Of a stretch of 28,399 nt of DNA, positions 6,923-15,116 are shown in pieces; within the stretch, counting starts at the first letter, position 1, and each line of letters begins with the position of its first letter. The stretch is from Thermoproteota archaeon. Lineage in GTDB: Archaea; Thermoproteota; Korarchaeia; Korarchaeales; Korarchaeaceae. The stretch is taken from contig JAOZGN010000037.1 of the NCBI GenBank assembly GCA_027491555.1, positions 1 to 28,399 on the forward strand. The letters run 5' to 3'. Both the position numbers and the translations under genes were made by a program. Below the pieces are notes generated by a model. The model ran no database searches. It had not been told where the DNA came from and saw only the letters and a program-made list of their open reading frames with translations.

Positions 6923-8236
6923 CTACACCTCAGAGGTCCTCTCGAACATCTTCTCTATCAGGGCACGAGTCTGCTGATCGTGGGCCTCCGGAACGACTAG
7001 GAAGACGCCGAAAGACTCTCTCTCTTTTATCAGGTCCGACAGCCGGCGGATGAGCTCGTAGGCGCGCTTCTTGTCCAAGAGAGCTATGGCGTCTGTGATC
7101 GAGTCGAAGACCACCAGGGCACCTCCCTCCTGGTTCTTCAGTATGTCCCTGAGCACACCCTCGATGAACGCGGGCTCTAGGGGAACCTCATACATGGACT
7201 CGCCGACCTTGCGGAACGATGCGCCGGGTCTGATCAGCACGGAGACCTTCGGTAGGTCCTCCTTCTGGGCGATGGTGAAGAGGGGCGATCCCGGCCTCGT
7301 CAACAGCACCACCGGTATGCCCATCGACTTGGCCAGCTTCCTGATCGCGTTGACCGCAGAGGGCCAGGAGTCTGCGCTCGGCCTGATCTTCATGAGGCTG
7401 ACGGCCTCGTACACCCTGGGCACCTTGAGGGCCTGAGGGCAGGCCGCCCTCCTAAAGGCCTCCACGAAAGCCATGTAGAAGGAGGCGTAGAAGGCGGCAG
7501 GCGCCAGGTCCTGGCCGGTCACCTTGACCAAGGGGTGAATCCAGCCCAAGTAGGATTCTATGAGATGGGTAAGTGGAGTGAGCGTCAGCAAGGCGAAACC
7601 AGCCACGATCAGCTGGATGGGAATGTAGCTCAGCGCCTCTCCAGCATAGCGAGCCAGGAGGACAGTGATTCCAACGGAGACCGCCAGGTAGAAGAGCCAA
7701 ATCTCAACCTCGGCCCAGTTCGGTCCCACCCACACTCCCGCCCCGCCGAGGAGGATCGCGAGGGCTAGGGAGGCTCCGTAGAACAGGGTCACGGCGAGCG
7801 CGCCTATGTACCCCCACTGCCTCCCAGGGGGCTCGGGATACATCTCATACCAGTCCTTCATGATATAGACCGCCAGAAAGGCCCCTAAGACGAGGGGAAT
7901 GTCCTCTCCATAGATCAGTAGGGGCTCGGGGAGCGAGTAGAACTCATCCAATAGGTCGGTCACAAGACTCGAGAGGGCCACTGCGACGACGAACGGAAGG
8001 GCCTGCCAACCCGGGAAGACATCTCCCGCGCCGAGCCTCGCCAGAACTATAGAGGAGACGAGGGCCATGGCCAAAATCGCCAGGCCGCCGGACTCCAGCA
8101 CGACGTCGATCGGGTCTACCGCTGGAAGCCTAGGCCACTCCCAACACCTGAAGTAGAGGTATGCCCCGGCTTCGAGCAGCACCCAGGCCGCGCTAACGGC
8201 TTCCGCGAAGCGGCCGCCCTCCCGCACGCGCGCCAC
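6923..8236 (-). CDS. Multi-pass membrane protein with C-terminal DUF835 domain
   Basis: 437 residues. The first ~270 contain about seven hydrophobic helices (for example GLAILAMALVSSIVLARL, ALAVTLFYGASLALAILLGG, IQLIVAGFALLTLTPL). The cytoplasmic tail (about 295-435) matches archaeal DUF835: GIPVVLLTRPGSPLF, GGALVVFDSITDAIALLD, RLSDLIKERESFGVFLVVPE. DUF835 resembles a degenerate KaiC/RecA-like fold without an ATP-binding loop and is often attached to sensor modules, so a signalling role is inferred. The listed start is GTG at 8236. A TATA-like GGTTAATAG at 8248-8256 is about 25 bases from the in-frame GTG at 8227, which may be the real leaderless start. Confidence 0.8.
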   Translation of the reverse strand: MARVREGGRFAEAVSAAWVLLEAGAYLYFRCWEWPRLPAVDPIDVVLESGGLAILAMALVSSIVLARLGAGDVFPGWQALPFVVAVALSSLVTDLLDEFYSLPEPLLIYGEDIPLVLGAFLAVYIMKDWYEMYPEPPGRQWGYIGALAVTLFYGASLALAILLGGAGVWVGPNWAEVEIWLFYLAVSVGITVLLARYAGEALSYIPIQLIVAGFALLTLTPLTHLIESYLGWIHPLVKVTGQDLAPAAFYASFYMAFVEAFRRAACPQALKVPRVYEAVSLMKIRPSADSWPSAVNAIRKLAKSMGIPVVLLTRPGSPLFTIAQKEDLPKVSVLIRPGASFRKVGESMYEVPLEPAFIEGVLRDILKNQEGGALVVFDSITDAIALLDKKRAYELIRRLSDLIKERESFGVFLVVPEAHDQQTRALIEKMFERTSEV

Positions 8237-8275
8237 CTTGGGTTGATCTATTAACCACTTTTCGGTCCGGAGGTA

Positions 8276-9127
8276 TCAAGAAGCGCTCAAGAGGGCGCCC
8301 CCTGCAGTGGTGAGGAGTATTCCAACCAGCCTCTTGGCGCCGAACCTCTCCTTGAGGAGGCCGCCGGCGAATATGGCCGCGAATATGGGCGTAGTGGCCG
8401 TCAGTGGGACTATCACGTAGGGATCTCCGAGTTTGAGGGCCAGGAACATCAGGCCCATGGCCAGCGAGTCCCCCAGCAGACCGACCCCCGAAGCCGCCGC
8501 GGCGTCGGTGAGGGACAGATCGAGTCGCCCTCGCGGGAGCACCACCGCGGCCAGCAGCGCCGTCGCCACCGACGACCGGAGAGCGGCCAGCGCTAGGGCC
8601 CCGCCGCCCGAGAGGGCGAGCTTGAACAGCACAGTGTTGAGCCCCCAGATCGCCGCCACCACCAGAGAGAGCAGCGCGCCCAGGGAGAGTCTCCCTCCGT
8701 GCCGCGGTCTGTCCGATCCGGCGACCAGGCCCACGCCAAGCACTACCGCGACCGTTCCAACGACTATCTCGGGGGAGGGCACCAGCCCCGAGACCAGCAG
8801 GTAGATGGGCGCGGAGAAGAGGGGATAGGCGTTGGTGAGGGGCGACACCACCGTGACGTCGGTGAAGCTCAGCGCCTTCAGGTAGATGTACCACGCCAGG
8901 CCGGGGCCGAGGATGGCGGCCGCGGTCCCCAGGATGAAGAGCCTGGCGTCAGCCCTCTGGAGATCTCCCCACGCCATTGGAACGAGGATCAGGGCGGCCG
9001 TCGCGAATCTCACAAGATTGAGGGCCGCCGGGTCACGCCTAGACGTCGGTCCCTTGAGGATCACTGGTGTAAGACCCGTCAGGGCCGCGTTGGCTAGGGC
9101 CATGGCCTCAGGCGGGGGGGTCAACAT
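8276..9127 (-). CDS. EamA/DMT-superfamily transporter
   Basis: 283 residues with about ten hydrophobic helices in two similar halves, as in drug/metabolite transporters. The second-half signature VIVPLTATTPIFAAIFAG followed by LKERFGAKRLVGILLTTAG is typical of EamA repeats. The first half has the matching VVSPLTNAYPLFSAPIYLLV. The substrate is unknown; amino acids, purines and sugars are all known for the superfamily. The ATG at 9127 is preceded by GGGAG (9134-9138), six bases upstream, which supports this start over the ATG at 9103. It is divergent from the methyltransferase gene across 64 bases. Confidence 0.88.
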   Translation of the reverse strand: MLTPPPEAMALANAALTGLTPVILKGPTSRRDPAALNLVRFATAALILVPMAWGDLQRADARLFILGTAAAILGPGLAWYIYLKALSFTDVTVVSPLTNAYPLFSAPIYLLVSGLVPSPEIVVGTVAVVLGVGLVAGSDRPRHGGRLSLGALLSLVVAAIWGLNTVLFKLALSGGGALALAALRSSVATALLAAVVLPRGRLDLSLTDAAAASGVGLLGDSLAMGLMFLALKLGDPYVIVPLTATTPIFAAIFAGGLLKERFGAKRLVGILLTTAGGALLSAS

Positions 9128-9161
9128 CTTTTACTCCCGGGCCCATGCCGTCGGCGCCCTC

Positions 9162-9169
9162 CTTATATG
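9162..9169. promoter_or_regulatory. TATA box in the divergent transporter/methyltransferase gap
   Basis: CTTATATG is nearly symmetric (TATATA-like core). It is 23-30 bases before the plus-strand ATG at 9192, predicting a leaderless methyltransferase mRNA. It is about 38 bases from the minus-strand ATG at 9127, which has a Shine-Dalgarno, so the same box could serve both directions. Confidence 0.5.
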
Positions 9170-9191
9170 GTCCCCCCTCGCCGGCGGCGCG

Positions 9192-9953
9192 ATGGCCGAA
9201 GGCGTTCTGTCATACTTCGACGAGTTGTACATGGAGTACCAGCAGAAGAAGCACCCTGAGGATGAAACCAAGAAGGAGGCCGAGTTCATCGTCAAGGCGC
9301 TTGGCCTCAAGCCGGGAGATAGGGTGCTGGACATAGGGTGCGGGTACGGGAGGCACGCAGTAGTGCTGGCCGAGATGGGGCTCCAGGTCGTTGGACTGGA
9401 CATAAACCCTGCCTACCTCGAGGTGGCCAGGGCCAAGGCCAAAGAGCTGGGGGTGAAGGTGGACTTCGTCCCCGGGGACATGAGGCACATGCCTTGGAGG
9501 TCCGAGTTCGACGGCGCCTACATGTTCTACACGAGCTTTGGGTTCTACGACGACGAAGACAACGTGAGGGTACTAAGCGAGGCGGCCTCGGCCCTCAAGC
9601 CTGGCGGAAGACTTCTGGTAGACGTCAGGAACAGGGAGCGGCTCGTCGCCCTGGCCGCGGCCCACGGATCTGAGAGGTGGAGGTGGTGGGAGGGCTGGGG
9701 AGATCTCCTGGTTCTTGGAGAGGAGATCTTGGACTTGGGAGTCGGCCGAATCACCGACAGGAGGATCTTCTTCAAGTCAAGGGAGTTCAAAGGGGAGAGG
9801 AGCATAAGCCTCAGGCTGTACTCGCTCAGGGAGCTCATCTCACTGATGAAGGAGGCTGGACTGGAGGTTCAGGCCGCGTACGGTGACTACAACGCCTCCC
9901 CGTACTCGGTTACAAGCCCCAGGATGATACTGGTGGGGGGGAGGGTCGGGTAG
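9192..9953 (+). CDS. Class I SAM-dependent methyltransferase
   Basis: 253 residues. SAM-binding motif I is VLDIGCGYGRHA (45-56), the acidic ribose-binding residue is D70 in VVGLDINP, the adenine region is PGDMRHMPW, and motif post-I/IV is FDGAYMFYTSFGFYDDED. KPGGRLLVDVRNRE is the typical strand-5 edge. The aromatic-rich substrate loop resembles small-molecule C- or O-methyltransferases, but the acceptor cannot be assigned. The frame is open upstream to 8886, but that part is antisense to the transporter. The ATG at 9192 fits the TATA box 25-30 bases upstream. The next gene downstream is the ACT-V4R protein. Confidence 0.88.
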   Translation: MAEGVLSYFDELYMEYQQKKHPEDETKKEAEFIVKALGLKPGDRVLDIGCGYGRHAVVLAEMGLQVVGLDINPAYLEVARAKAKELGVKVDFVPGDMRHMPWRSEFDGAYMFYTSFGFYDDEDNVRVLSEAASALKPGGRLLVDVRNRERLVALAAAHGSERWRWWEGWGDLLVLGEEILDLGVGRITDRRIFFKSREFKGERSISLRLYSLRELISLMKEAGLEVQAAYGDYNASPYSVTSPRMILVGGRVG

Positions 9954-10033
9954 GCCCTCAACAGGTGGCCCGCACGTGAAGGATCGCCTTTACCTTTAAT
10001 AACGAGTGGAGGCTAAAACGATCGGTTTAGGGG

Positions 10034-10852
10034 ATGGAACACAGGCACAATCTATTCTTCCCGAGGCTCTTCGAGTCAGAGGGGAAAAGGATCCTAGAGA
10101 TATCCATCCTGGCTGATAACATACCGGGCAGGATCGCCGAGGTCTCCAGCGCCCTCGCCAAGAGGGGGGTGAACATCTTATGGGGAGTTCACCACGCCTC
10201 GGACACACCACATGTAGCCTGGTGGTGCTTCTTCATAGACGGCGAGGGGGTGGACGAGGTCGAGCTCAGGGAGCTGATCTCTAAGGTGAAGGGGGTTAGG
10301 GAGGTGTACGTCTCCGAGGCCAACGTCGGCGACATGGTGGTTGATGTGCACCACGGAATTCAGCTCCTTGGGCCGGACGCGGTCGTGGAGATGCGAGCGG
10401 GGTGGCTCCGGAACATATTCAGAGAGGCCTACAAGAGATGGGGCGACGACGGAAAGAGGATGGTTGAGTTCCTTGGAACCTACGGCGGCAGGAGGAGCTA
10501 TCCGGAGTGGCGGAGAAGGTTCGGCCTGGAGGGAAAGGAGCTGGCCGAGGCCGCGCTGAATGTCATCATGGTCTTGGGGTGGATTGAAAGGGGCGAGATC
10601 CTAGAGCTGGATACTGATGGGTGTTCAGCCAGGGTGCGCGTGTGGAACTCCTTCGAGTCGGACGAGCCAGCACAGGAACCCATGTGTCACTTTCTAAAGG
10701 GCGTGCTGACGGGCTTCTTCTCGGAGATGTTTGGTGCGCCGTGTTTCGGTCAGGAGGTCGCCTGCAGAGCTATGGGAGACGAGTATTGTGAGTTTGTCGT
10801 CACGAAGAAGCCCTTCACTTTCCCGACGGAAGAGGAAAGGGAGAAGGGGTAG
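10034..10852 (+). CDS. ACT-V4R two-domain protein, likely ligand-sensing regulator
   Basis: 272 residues. An N-terminal ACT-like domain (about 19-95) contains SILADNIPGRIAEVSSALAK, the usual ligand-pocket loop. The C-terminal V4R domain (about 110-257) contains CHFLKGVLTGFFSEMFG and EVACRAMGDEYCEFVV. Its conserved cysteines C218, C237, C244 and C252 may bind a metal or sense redox state; V4R domains bind small hydrophobic ligands in proteins such as XylR/DmpR and occur in TRAPP Bet3 relatives. No DNA-binding domain is obvious unless part of 120-185 is a helix-turn-helix. CTTTAATA at 9994-10001 gives a TATA box and a leader of about 12 bases. The gene converges on herA. Confidence 0.82.
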   Translation: MEHRHNLFFPRLFESEGKRILEISILADNIPGRIAEVSSALAKRGVNILWGVHHASDTPHVAWWCFFIDGEGVDEVELRELISKVKGVREVYVSEANVGDMVVDVHHGIQLLGPDAVVEMRAGWLRNIFREAYKRWGDDGKRMVEFLGTYGGRRSYPEWRRRFGLEGKELAEAALNVIMVLGWIERGEILELDTDGCSARVRVWNSFESDEPAQEPMCHFLKGVLTGFFSEMFGAPCFGQEVACRAMGDEYCEFVVTKKPFTFPTEEEREKG

Positions 10853-10890
10853 GGATCTCGGGGGTCGGGCTAGTCAGGTCCAGCTGAGGG

Positions 10891-12375
10891 CTAAGCCCAG
10901 CCCTGTGACGGCCCTTTGAGCCACCTGTCCAACGCCGTCCACCCCGTTGAGGCTGGAAATACTTCAGCTGATACGTCCACTACCACTGGCCTCGGCAGCG
11001 GGGCGGCGGTGCTTTTCACGACGGCCCTCCCCTCTGGGAATAGCCTCACGGCCTCGGCCATCTTCCCGATCATTTCTTCGACCCTCTCCAAGTCCACATC
11101 CTCGACCCTGTGGCTCACTACGTTCTGCCCCAGCTGAGTCGTCAGGGTCTTGTCGATGAGCGCAGGCCTCTGGGTGGCTATGAAGGGGGTCATCCCGTTC
11201 CTCGGCCCAGTCGTCGCGACTATCTTGAGGGTAGCCCTGAGGGCCTTTGTCGCCTGATCCTCGGCCAGCGACACGCCCCCCCTCTCCGGCGCGAACAGGT
11301 GGGCCTCGTCCATCACCACCAAGAGGCCGAAGCTCCTGTCGGAGAGGGCCCTCCTGTAGCAGGCCTGCAGCCCCTCTGACATCGCCCAGTAGGTCGTGTC
11401 CCAGTCGTCGACCCTAGTCAGGTCGAGCACCACGATCCGTCCGCTCACTACTCCGTCCAGCGAACCTGCAAGAACTCCCTCCCTGGGTTCTGGGACGGAA
11501 TCCATGACCTCACGCAGCTGCCCGGCCAACGAGGCGGCTTCGCTTGACCCAGAGCTTTCGAGCCTCTCCAGGATCGCGGAGACCGTCGCCCGATCGAACG
11601 ACCCCTTTAAACCTCCCAGAGTGGACATAACTGCCCTCTTGAGGGCCTTGGCCTCTCTTGAAGCCCCCGAGAGGCCGAGTAGGTCTCTCAGCCTGGAGTA
11701 GACATCTTCGCCCTCCTCTGAGGGGATGAGGGAGCTGGCGTCCAGCACTTCGGCGCCGAGCCTCTCCCTCAGGACTGGACCGTACTCGCCGTCCTTGTCC
11801 ACCACGAGTGCGCTTGGGTTTCCTCCAGCCTCTCTCACCTCCTCGAGCAGCCTTACCACCAGGTTGAGCATGGTCGTCGTCTTACCAGAGCCGACCCCGC
11901 CGAAGACCACGAGACCCCTCCTCACGAGGTCCCAGGCCCTGAGCCTCAGCTCTAGGCCCCCGGGCCTCACTCCCCCCAGGAGCACGGTGGGCCCCGATGA
12001 CTCGGCGCGCCTCCAGGACAGCAGGACGTCGAGGTCCTCCTCTCCGGCCCGATAGACCTCCTGGTGGGGCCTGACCAAGCCAGTGTAGCTATCGAGCCTC
12101 TTGCCCGACGCGTAGCCTACCTGCTCTACTCTGGCCCTGGGGAAGTCGGACTCTTCGTCCCTCACCGCCCTTCCGGTCTTCAGCATGATCTCGTCGTAGG
12201 CGGCCGGCCTCCTTCGAACAACGACCTCTACCACCTGGTAGTAGACCCTCCTCTCTCCAGCCTGTATCCAGAGGAACTCCCCGGGCTCGACGGAGGCGCC
12301 TTCCCTGAGTACAACGTCGAAGGAGTCTGGTCTGTAGTACCCGGACTCCTCGTAGACGTGACCGACTACCTCCAT
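10891..12375 (-). CDS. herA: HerA bipolar DNA helicase/translocase
   Basis: About 494 residues, normal for HerA. A beta-rich HAS-barrel N-terminus (about 1-110) is followed by the FtsK-HerA ATPase: Walker A GGVGSGKTT (near 159-167) and Walker B LLVVMDEAH, with KIVATTGPRNGMTPFIATQRP as the sensor region and the C-terminal ATAKAL-like hexamer parts. HerA works with NurA to resect DNA ends for homologous recombination, normally with Mre11-Rad50. I chose ATG at 12375, one base after the nurA stop and preceded by GGTGAG; a GTG at 12384 would overlap nurA by 8 bases. It is the second gene of the nurA-herA operon. Confidence 0.93.
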   Translation of the reverse strand: MEVVGHVYEESGYYRPDSFDVVLREGASVEPGEFLWIQAGERRVYYQVVEVVVRRRPAAYDEIMLKTGRAVRDEESDFPRARVEQVGYASGKRLDSYTGLVRPHQEVYRAGEEDLDVLLSWRRAESSGPTVLLGGVRPGGLELRLRAWDLVRRGLVVFGGVGSGKTTTMLNLVVRLLEEVREAGGNPSALVVDKDGEYGPVLRERLGAEVLDASSLIPSEEGEDVYSRLRDLLGLSGASREAKALKRAVMSTLGGLKGSFDRATVSAILERLESSGSSEAASLAGQLREVMDSVPEPREGVLAGSLDGVVSGRIVVLDLTRVDDWDTTYWAMSEGLQACYRRALSDRSFGLLVVMDEAHLFAPERGGVSLAEDQATKALRATLKIVATTGPRNGMTPFIATQRPALIDKTLTTQLGQNVVSHRVEDVDLERVEEMIGKMAEAVRLFPEGRAVVKSTAAPLPRPVVVDVSAEVFPASTGWTALDRWLKGPSQGWA

Positions 12376-12376
12376 A

Positions 12377-13492
12377 TCACTCACCGTACATGGGCGTGAG
12401 GAGCTGAATAACCCTCCGCGTCGAGGCTCCAGACCTCGCGGCCCTGGCTATCAACCTCCTCAGCGACTCGAGGTACACATCCCTGGCGACGCGCCTGCTG
12501 ACCTTCACCGACTCGTCGGCCTTCACAACCGGTAGAGGTATGCCCTCCGAGTCCGCGGTAGCCACGAGATAGCCCGCTACTAGCCTGGGGTCGGACAGGG
12601 GTTCAGCCAGGTTCCCGAAGTCCACCCTGAAAGGTGGCCTCCTCCTCGAAGTCCTGACGAAGGCGAACGAAATGGAGCCCGGCTCTATGGTCTCCCTGAC
12701 CTCCGGGTATCCTATAATCGAGTCCAACTCGGCTTCCCAGAGCTCTATCGGCTTATAAGGGGCCAGCTGGCCCACCTCAGTCAGCACGCCGGAAGCTATC
12801 GCGCTGTCGCTCAGCGTCGCGCCTCTGCGGCCGGATATTAGGCTGAGATAGTGAGAACGGGGCCTCTTCACAAACCCCACCAGCGAAACGCCCTCCTCCC
12901 TCGCCGCCCTGAGGAGGGAGGAGTGAGCGTCGAGGTACGTCTCCACTGCCTCCCTGGCCAGCTTCAGGTGCTCGCCAACCCTCACCGCCAGGCCCACCGA
13001 CTCCGGCGGGATGAGCGGGCCGTCTAGGATCACGAGAGCCGGCTTCTCTCCCAACTCTCCTTTCACGGCCGCCTCAGCCGCCCTAGCCACCAGGGCTTCC
13101 CTCAACGGCGAGAGTACGACCTCCACCTCCTTGGGGTTCATGCCCACCGCCTGAGCCGGGTCTTGGGGCACGACGGCGGTGAGGGCACGCCCCCGCTCGA
13201 CGTAACCTCCCACTTTGAGCTGAACGGACAGGGCGACGCACACGCCCAAGCTGGCTGAGCTGAGGCTGTAGACCGCGCTCCCGCCGTCGGCGGCGGCCGC
13301 CGGGATGGACACATCTTCGGGGATCCTCGCGTCCACGGGATCGCCCAAGAGGGCTCGCACCTCTCCCGCTTCCGGAGAGTCGACCCTCTCGTCTATGGTA
13401 TCTGCAAGCGACTCCAGGTATCTCAGCAGGGCCTCCCTGAGGGCCACTATCGCCCTCGATGACGGGAGAGGCTCCTCGATCTCCAGCCCCAT
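12377..13492 (-). CDS. nurA: NurA 5'-3' nuclease
   Basis: 371 residues with NurA's PIWI/RNase H-like active-site pattern: the metal-binding Asp D69 in AAADGGS, D157 in LVILDGPLI, the lysine in LVGFVKRPRSHYL, and a late FRVDFGN acidic motif. It is the nuclease partner of HerA; the complex degrades the 5' strand at DNA ends. The genes are co-directional with one base between nurA stop and herA start, so translation is likely coupled. The transcript should be leaderless, since GCTAAATAC sits about 26 bases before the ATG. It is divergent from a DUF429 gene. Mre11 and Rad50 genes, the usual companions, are not in the window. Confidence 0.9.
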   Translation of the reverse strand: MGLEIEEPLPSSRAIVALREALLRYLESLADTIDERVDSPEAGEVRALLGDPVDARIPEDVSIPAAAADGGSAVYSLSSASLGVCVALSVQLKVGGYVERGRALTAVVPQDPAQAVGMNPKEVEVVLSPLREALVARAAEAAVKGELGEKPALVILDGPLIPPESVGLAVRVGEHLKLAREAVETYLDAHSSLLRAAREEGVSLVGFVKRPRSHYLSLISGRRGATLSDSAIASGVLTEVGQLAPYKPIELWEAELDSIIGYPEVRETIEPGSISFAFVRTSRRRPPFRVDFGNLAEPLSDPRLVAGYLVATADSEGIPLPVVKADESVKVSRRVARDVYLESLRRLIARAARSGASTRRVIQLLTPMYGE

Positions 13493-13512
13493 CGCTCGGT
13501 TCGAGCGTCCGC

Positions 13513-13524
13513 GAGTATTTAGCT
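13513..13524. promoter_or_regulatory. Shared bidirectional TATA element between nurA and the DUF429 gene
   Basis: The 53-base divergent gap (13493-13545) has a single AT-rich patch at its centre. On the minus strand it reads GCTAAATACTCG and on the plus strand CGAGTATTTAGC. It is about 26 bases from both starts, which predicts two leaderless mRNAs from one element. Confidence 0.5.
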
Positions 13525-13545
13525 TAGCGTGCCGGACGACGCGCG

Positions 13546-14118
13546 GTGGACGGCTGGAGGGTAGTAGGCCTCGACCTCGCCGGGAAAGAGACGAGGCCCA
13601 CCGGAGTCGCGGTCCTCACGCCCAGCTCTCTTGCCTGTCTGACGCTGTTCGGCGATGATGAGATCGTAGACTTGGTCGCCGCGAGCGGCCCCGACCTCGT
13701 GGCGATAGACGCGCCCCTCAACGCGCCGTCCGCTGGGTGGCTCAGGGAGTCAGACAGGGAACTCATCAGGAGGGGATTGAGGGTCTTGCCCCCTCTGCTC
13801 GGTCCCATGAGGTCGCTGACGGAGAGGGGAATCAGGCTGGCGTCGGTGTTGAGGGCGCGCGGCCTGAGGGTTGTGGAGGTTCACCCAGGATCGACCGCAA
13901 AGGTGCTGGGGGTGCCCAGAACTCCGGAAGGGGCGTCAGAGGCATTGAGGAGAGTGGGTCTCGCCGTGAGGGTTAGGAAGAGCAAGATAAGCACGAAGCA
14001 CGAGGTGGACGCCGTCATGGCGGCCCTCACTGGCGCCCTCCTCCTCATGGACAGGGCGGAGGTCGTCGGGGGACCCGATGGGATAGTGATTCCTAGGCTC
14101 GACCGGGCGGAGAGATAA
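13546..14118 (+). CDS. DUF429 family protein, predicted RNase H-fold nuclease
   Basis: 190 residues. The DUF429 pattern is visible: VVGLDLAGKE with D10 at strand 1, LVAIDAPL with D55, RVVEVHPG with E111 and H113, and KHEVDAVMAALTG near residues 151-163. The acidic residues are arranged as in RNase H-like nucleases; biochemical activity is not established for the family as far as I know. The GTG start lies 26 bases from the shared TATA element, so the transcript should be leaderless. It is followed after 30 bases by the MBL-fold gene, probably co-transcribed. Divergence from nurA-herA hints at a link to DNA processing. Confidence 0.82.
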   Translation: MDGWRVVGLDLAGKETRPTGVAVLTPSSLACLTLFGDDEIVDLVAASGPDLVAIDAPLNAPSAGWLRESDRELIRRGLRVLPPLLGPMRSLTERGIRLASVLRARGLRVVEVHPGSTAKVLGVPRTPEGASEALRRVGLAVRVRKSKISTKHEVDAVMAALTGALLLMDRAEVVGGPDGIVIPRLDRAER

Positions 14119-14148
14119 GGGTAAAGGTTAGCCCCGGGAGGGGCCGAG

Positions 14149-15039
14149 ATGGAGCTTAGAAAGCTCGGAGAGGGATTGCTCTTACTACCGGGATCGCCCG
14201 CCACCCTCCTCGTTCCGACCGACTCCGGACTGACCGTGGTAGACCCTGGATACCCAGCTGAGAGGTCAAGGGATCTGATCGAGGCCATCTTCAGCCTGCG
14301 CAGGGGGAACGTGACCGTGGTGCTGACCCACTCCCACTCTGATCACGTCGCCGCGGTCAGGGGACTCGTCGAGGCCGCGAGAGCCACGGTCCTAGCCCCA
14401 AGGCTAGAGGTTTGCGCGGCTGAGAGCCCAGAATTGAGAGGAGCCCTGACGTTCGGTGGGAGGCCCCCGAGAGGATTCATCCACTCTCTGGAGGCTCTCC
14501 CAGCCAGGGTTCATGGTTCCTTCGAGGCCCCGACGGAGGTGGCCGGACTCCAGGCGATTCCCACGCCGGGACACTCCTTCGGCCACGTGAGCTTTCTCGC
14601 TTCCTCAGATGTGCTCTACGCTGGGGATTGCGTGTTCGGCGACAGGCTGCTGAGATCGGTCGTGGTCCCCTACCACCAAGACTACGCCCAGGCGCTTGAA
14701 ACCCTCAGGTCGCTCGAGGAGCAGGCAGACTCCTTCAGGAAGCTCGTACCCTCCCACGGTCCAGTGGTCTCCGGGAACCGAGCCCACCAAATCATTCAGG
14801 CCAACATCCGCGCGCTAGAGGAACTCCCTGGGCTTGCCGCCCAAGTGACTTCAGGTAAGCCCATGAGCATCGAGGAGGTCGCCGCCAGGATACTCAAGCG
14901 CGGAGGAGCGCAGGTCACCCCTTCTTCCGTGATTCTGGCGTGTGTGACCCTTAGGTCGATGGTCGCGCACCTGATGGAGCAGGGACTTGCCGTTCCCTCG
15001 GCAGATGAGAGGGGGGTGAGGTGGAAGCTCAGCCTATAG
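14149..15039 (+). CDS. MBL-fold hydrolase (beta-lactamase/glyoxalase II-like) with C-terminal helical domain
   Basis: 296 residues. The metal-binding motif is THSHSDH (H61, H63, D65, H66), followed by TPGHSFGH (H142), YAGDCVFG (D160) and PSHGP (H203), a complete dinuclear zinc set. Residues about 225-296 form a small helical, probably winged-helix, tail, as in the LACTB2/glyoxalase-II-like branch. LACTB2 relatives act on RNA or thioesters; the substrate here is unknown. The ATG is preceded by GGGAGGGG at 14135-14142. It appears to share a transcript with the DUF429 gene. Confidence 0.87.
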   Translation: MELRKLGEGLLLLPGSPATLLVPTDSGLTVVDPGYPAERSRDLIEAIFSLRRGNVTVVLTHSHSDHVAAVRGLVEAARATVLAPRLEVCAAESPELRGALTFGGRPPRGFIHSLEALPARVHGSFEAPTEVAGLQAIPTPGHSFGHVSFLASSDVLYAGDCVFGDRLLRSVVVPYHQDYAQALETLRSLEEQADSFRKLVPSHGPVVSGNRAHQIIQANIRALEELPGLAAQVTSGKPMSIEEVAARILKRGGAQVTPSSVILACVTLRSMVAHLMEQGLAVPSADERGVRWKLSL

Positions 15040-15087
15040 GCGATCGGACCTGAAGCGGGCGGGAGCGCCCGTAGAATCTCTTTATTA

Positions 15088-15113
15088 AAATCTGCAAATG
15101 AGATCTCAGATTT
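15088..15113. repeat. Inverted repeat over the predicted transcription start
   Basis: AAATCTG (15088-15094) and CAGATTT (15107-15113) are perfect 7-base arms around a 12-base spacer that itself contains the palindrome AGATCT. They lie between the TATA box CTTTATTAAAA (15080-15090) and the ATG at 15117, where a bound repressor would block transcription. Confidence 0.4.
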
Positions 15114-15116
15114 GAG

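Noticed and set aside
8886..9191. N-terminal extension of the methyltransferase frame
   Set aside because: It lies antisense to the EamA transporter gene; the TATA box and SAM-domain start support ATG at 9192.
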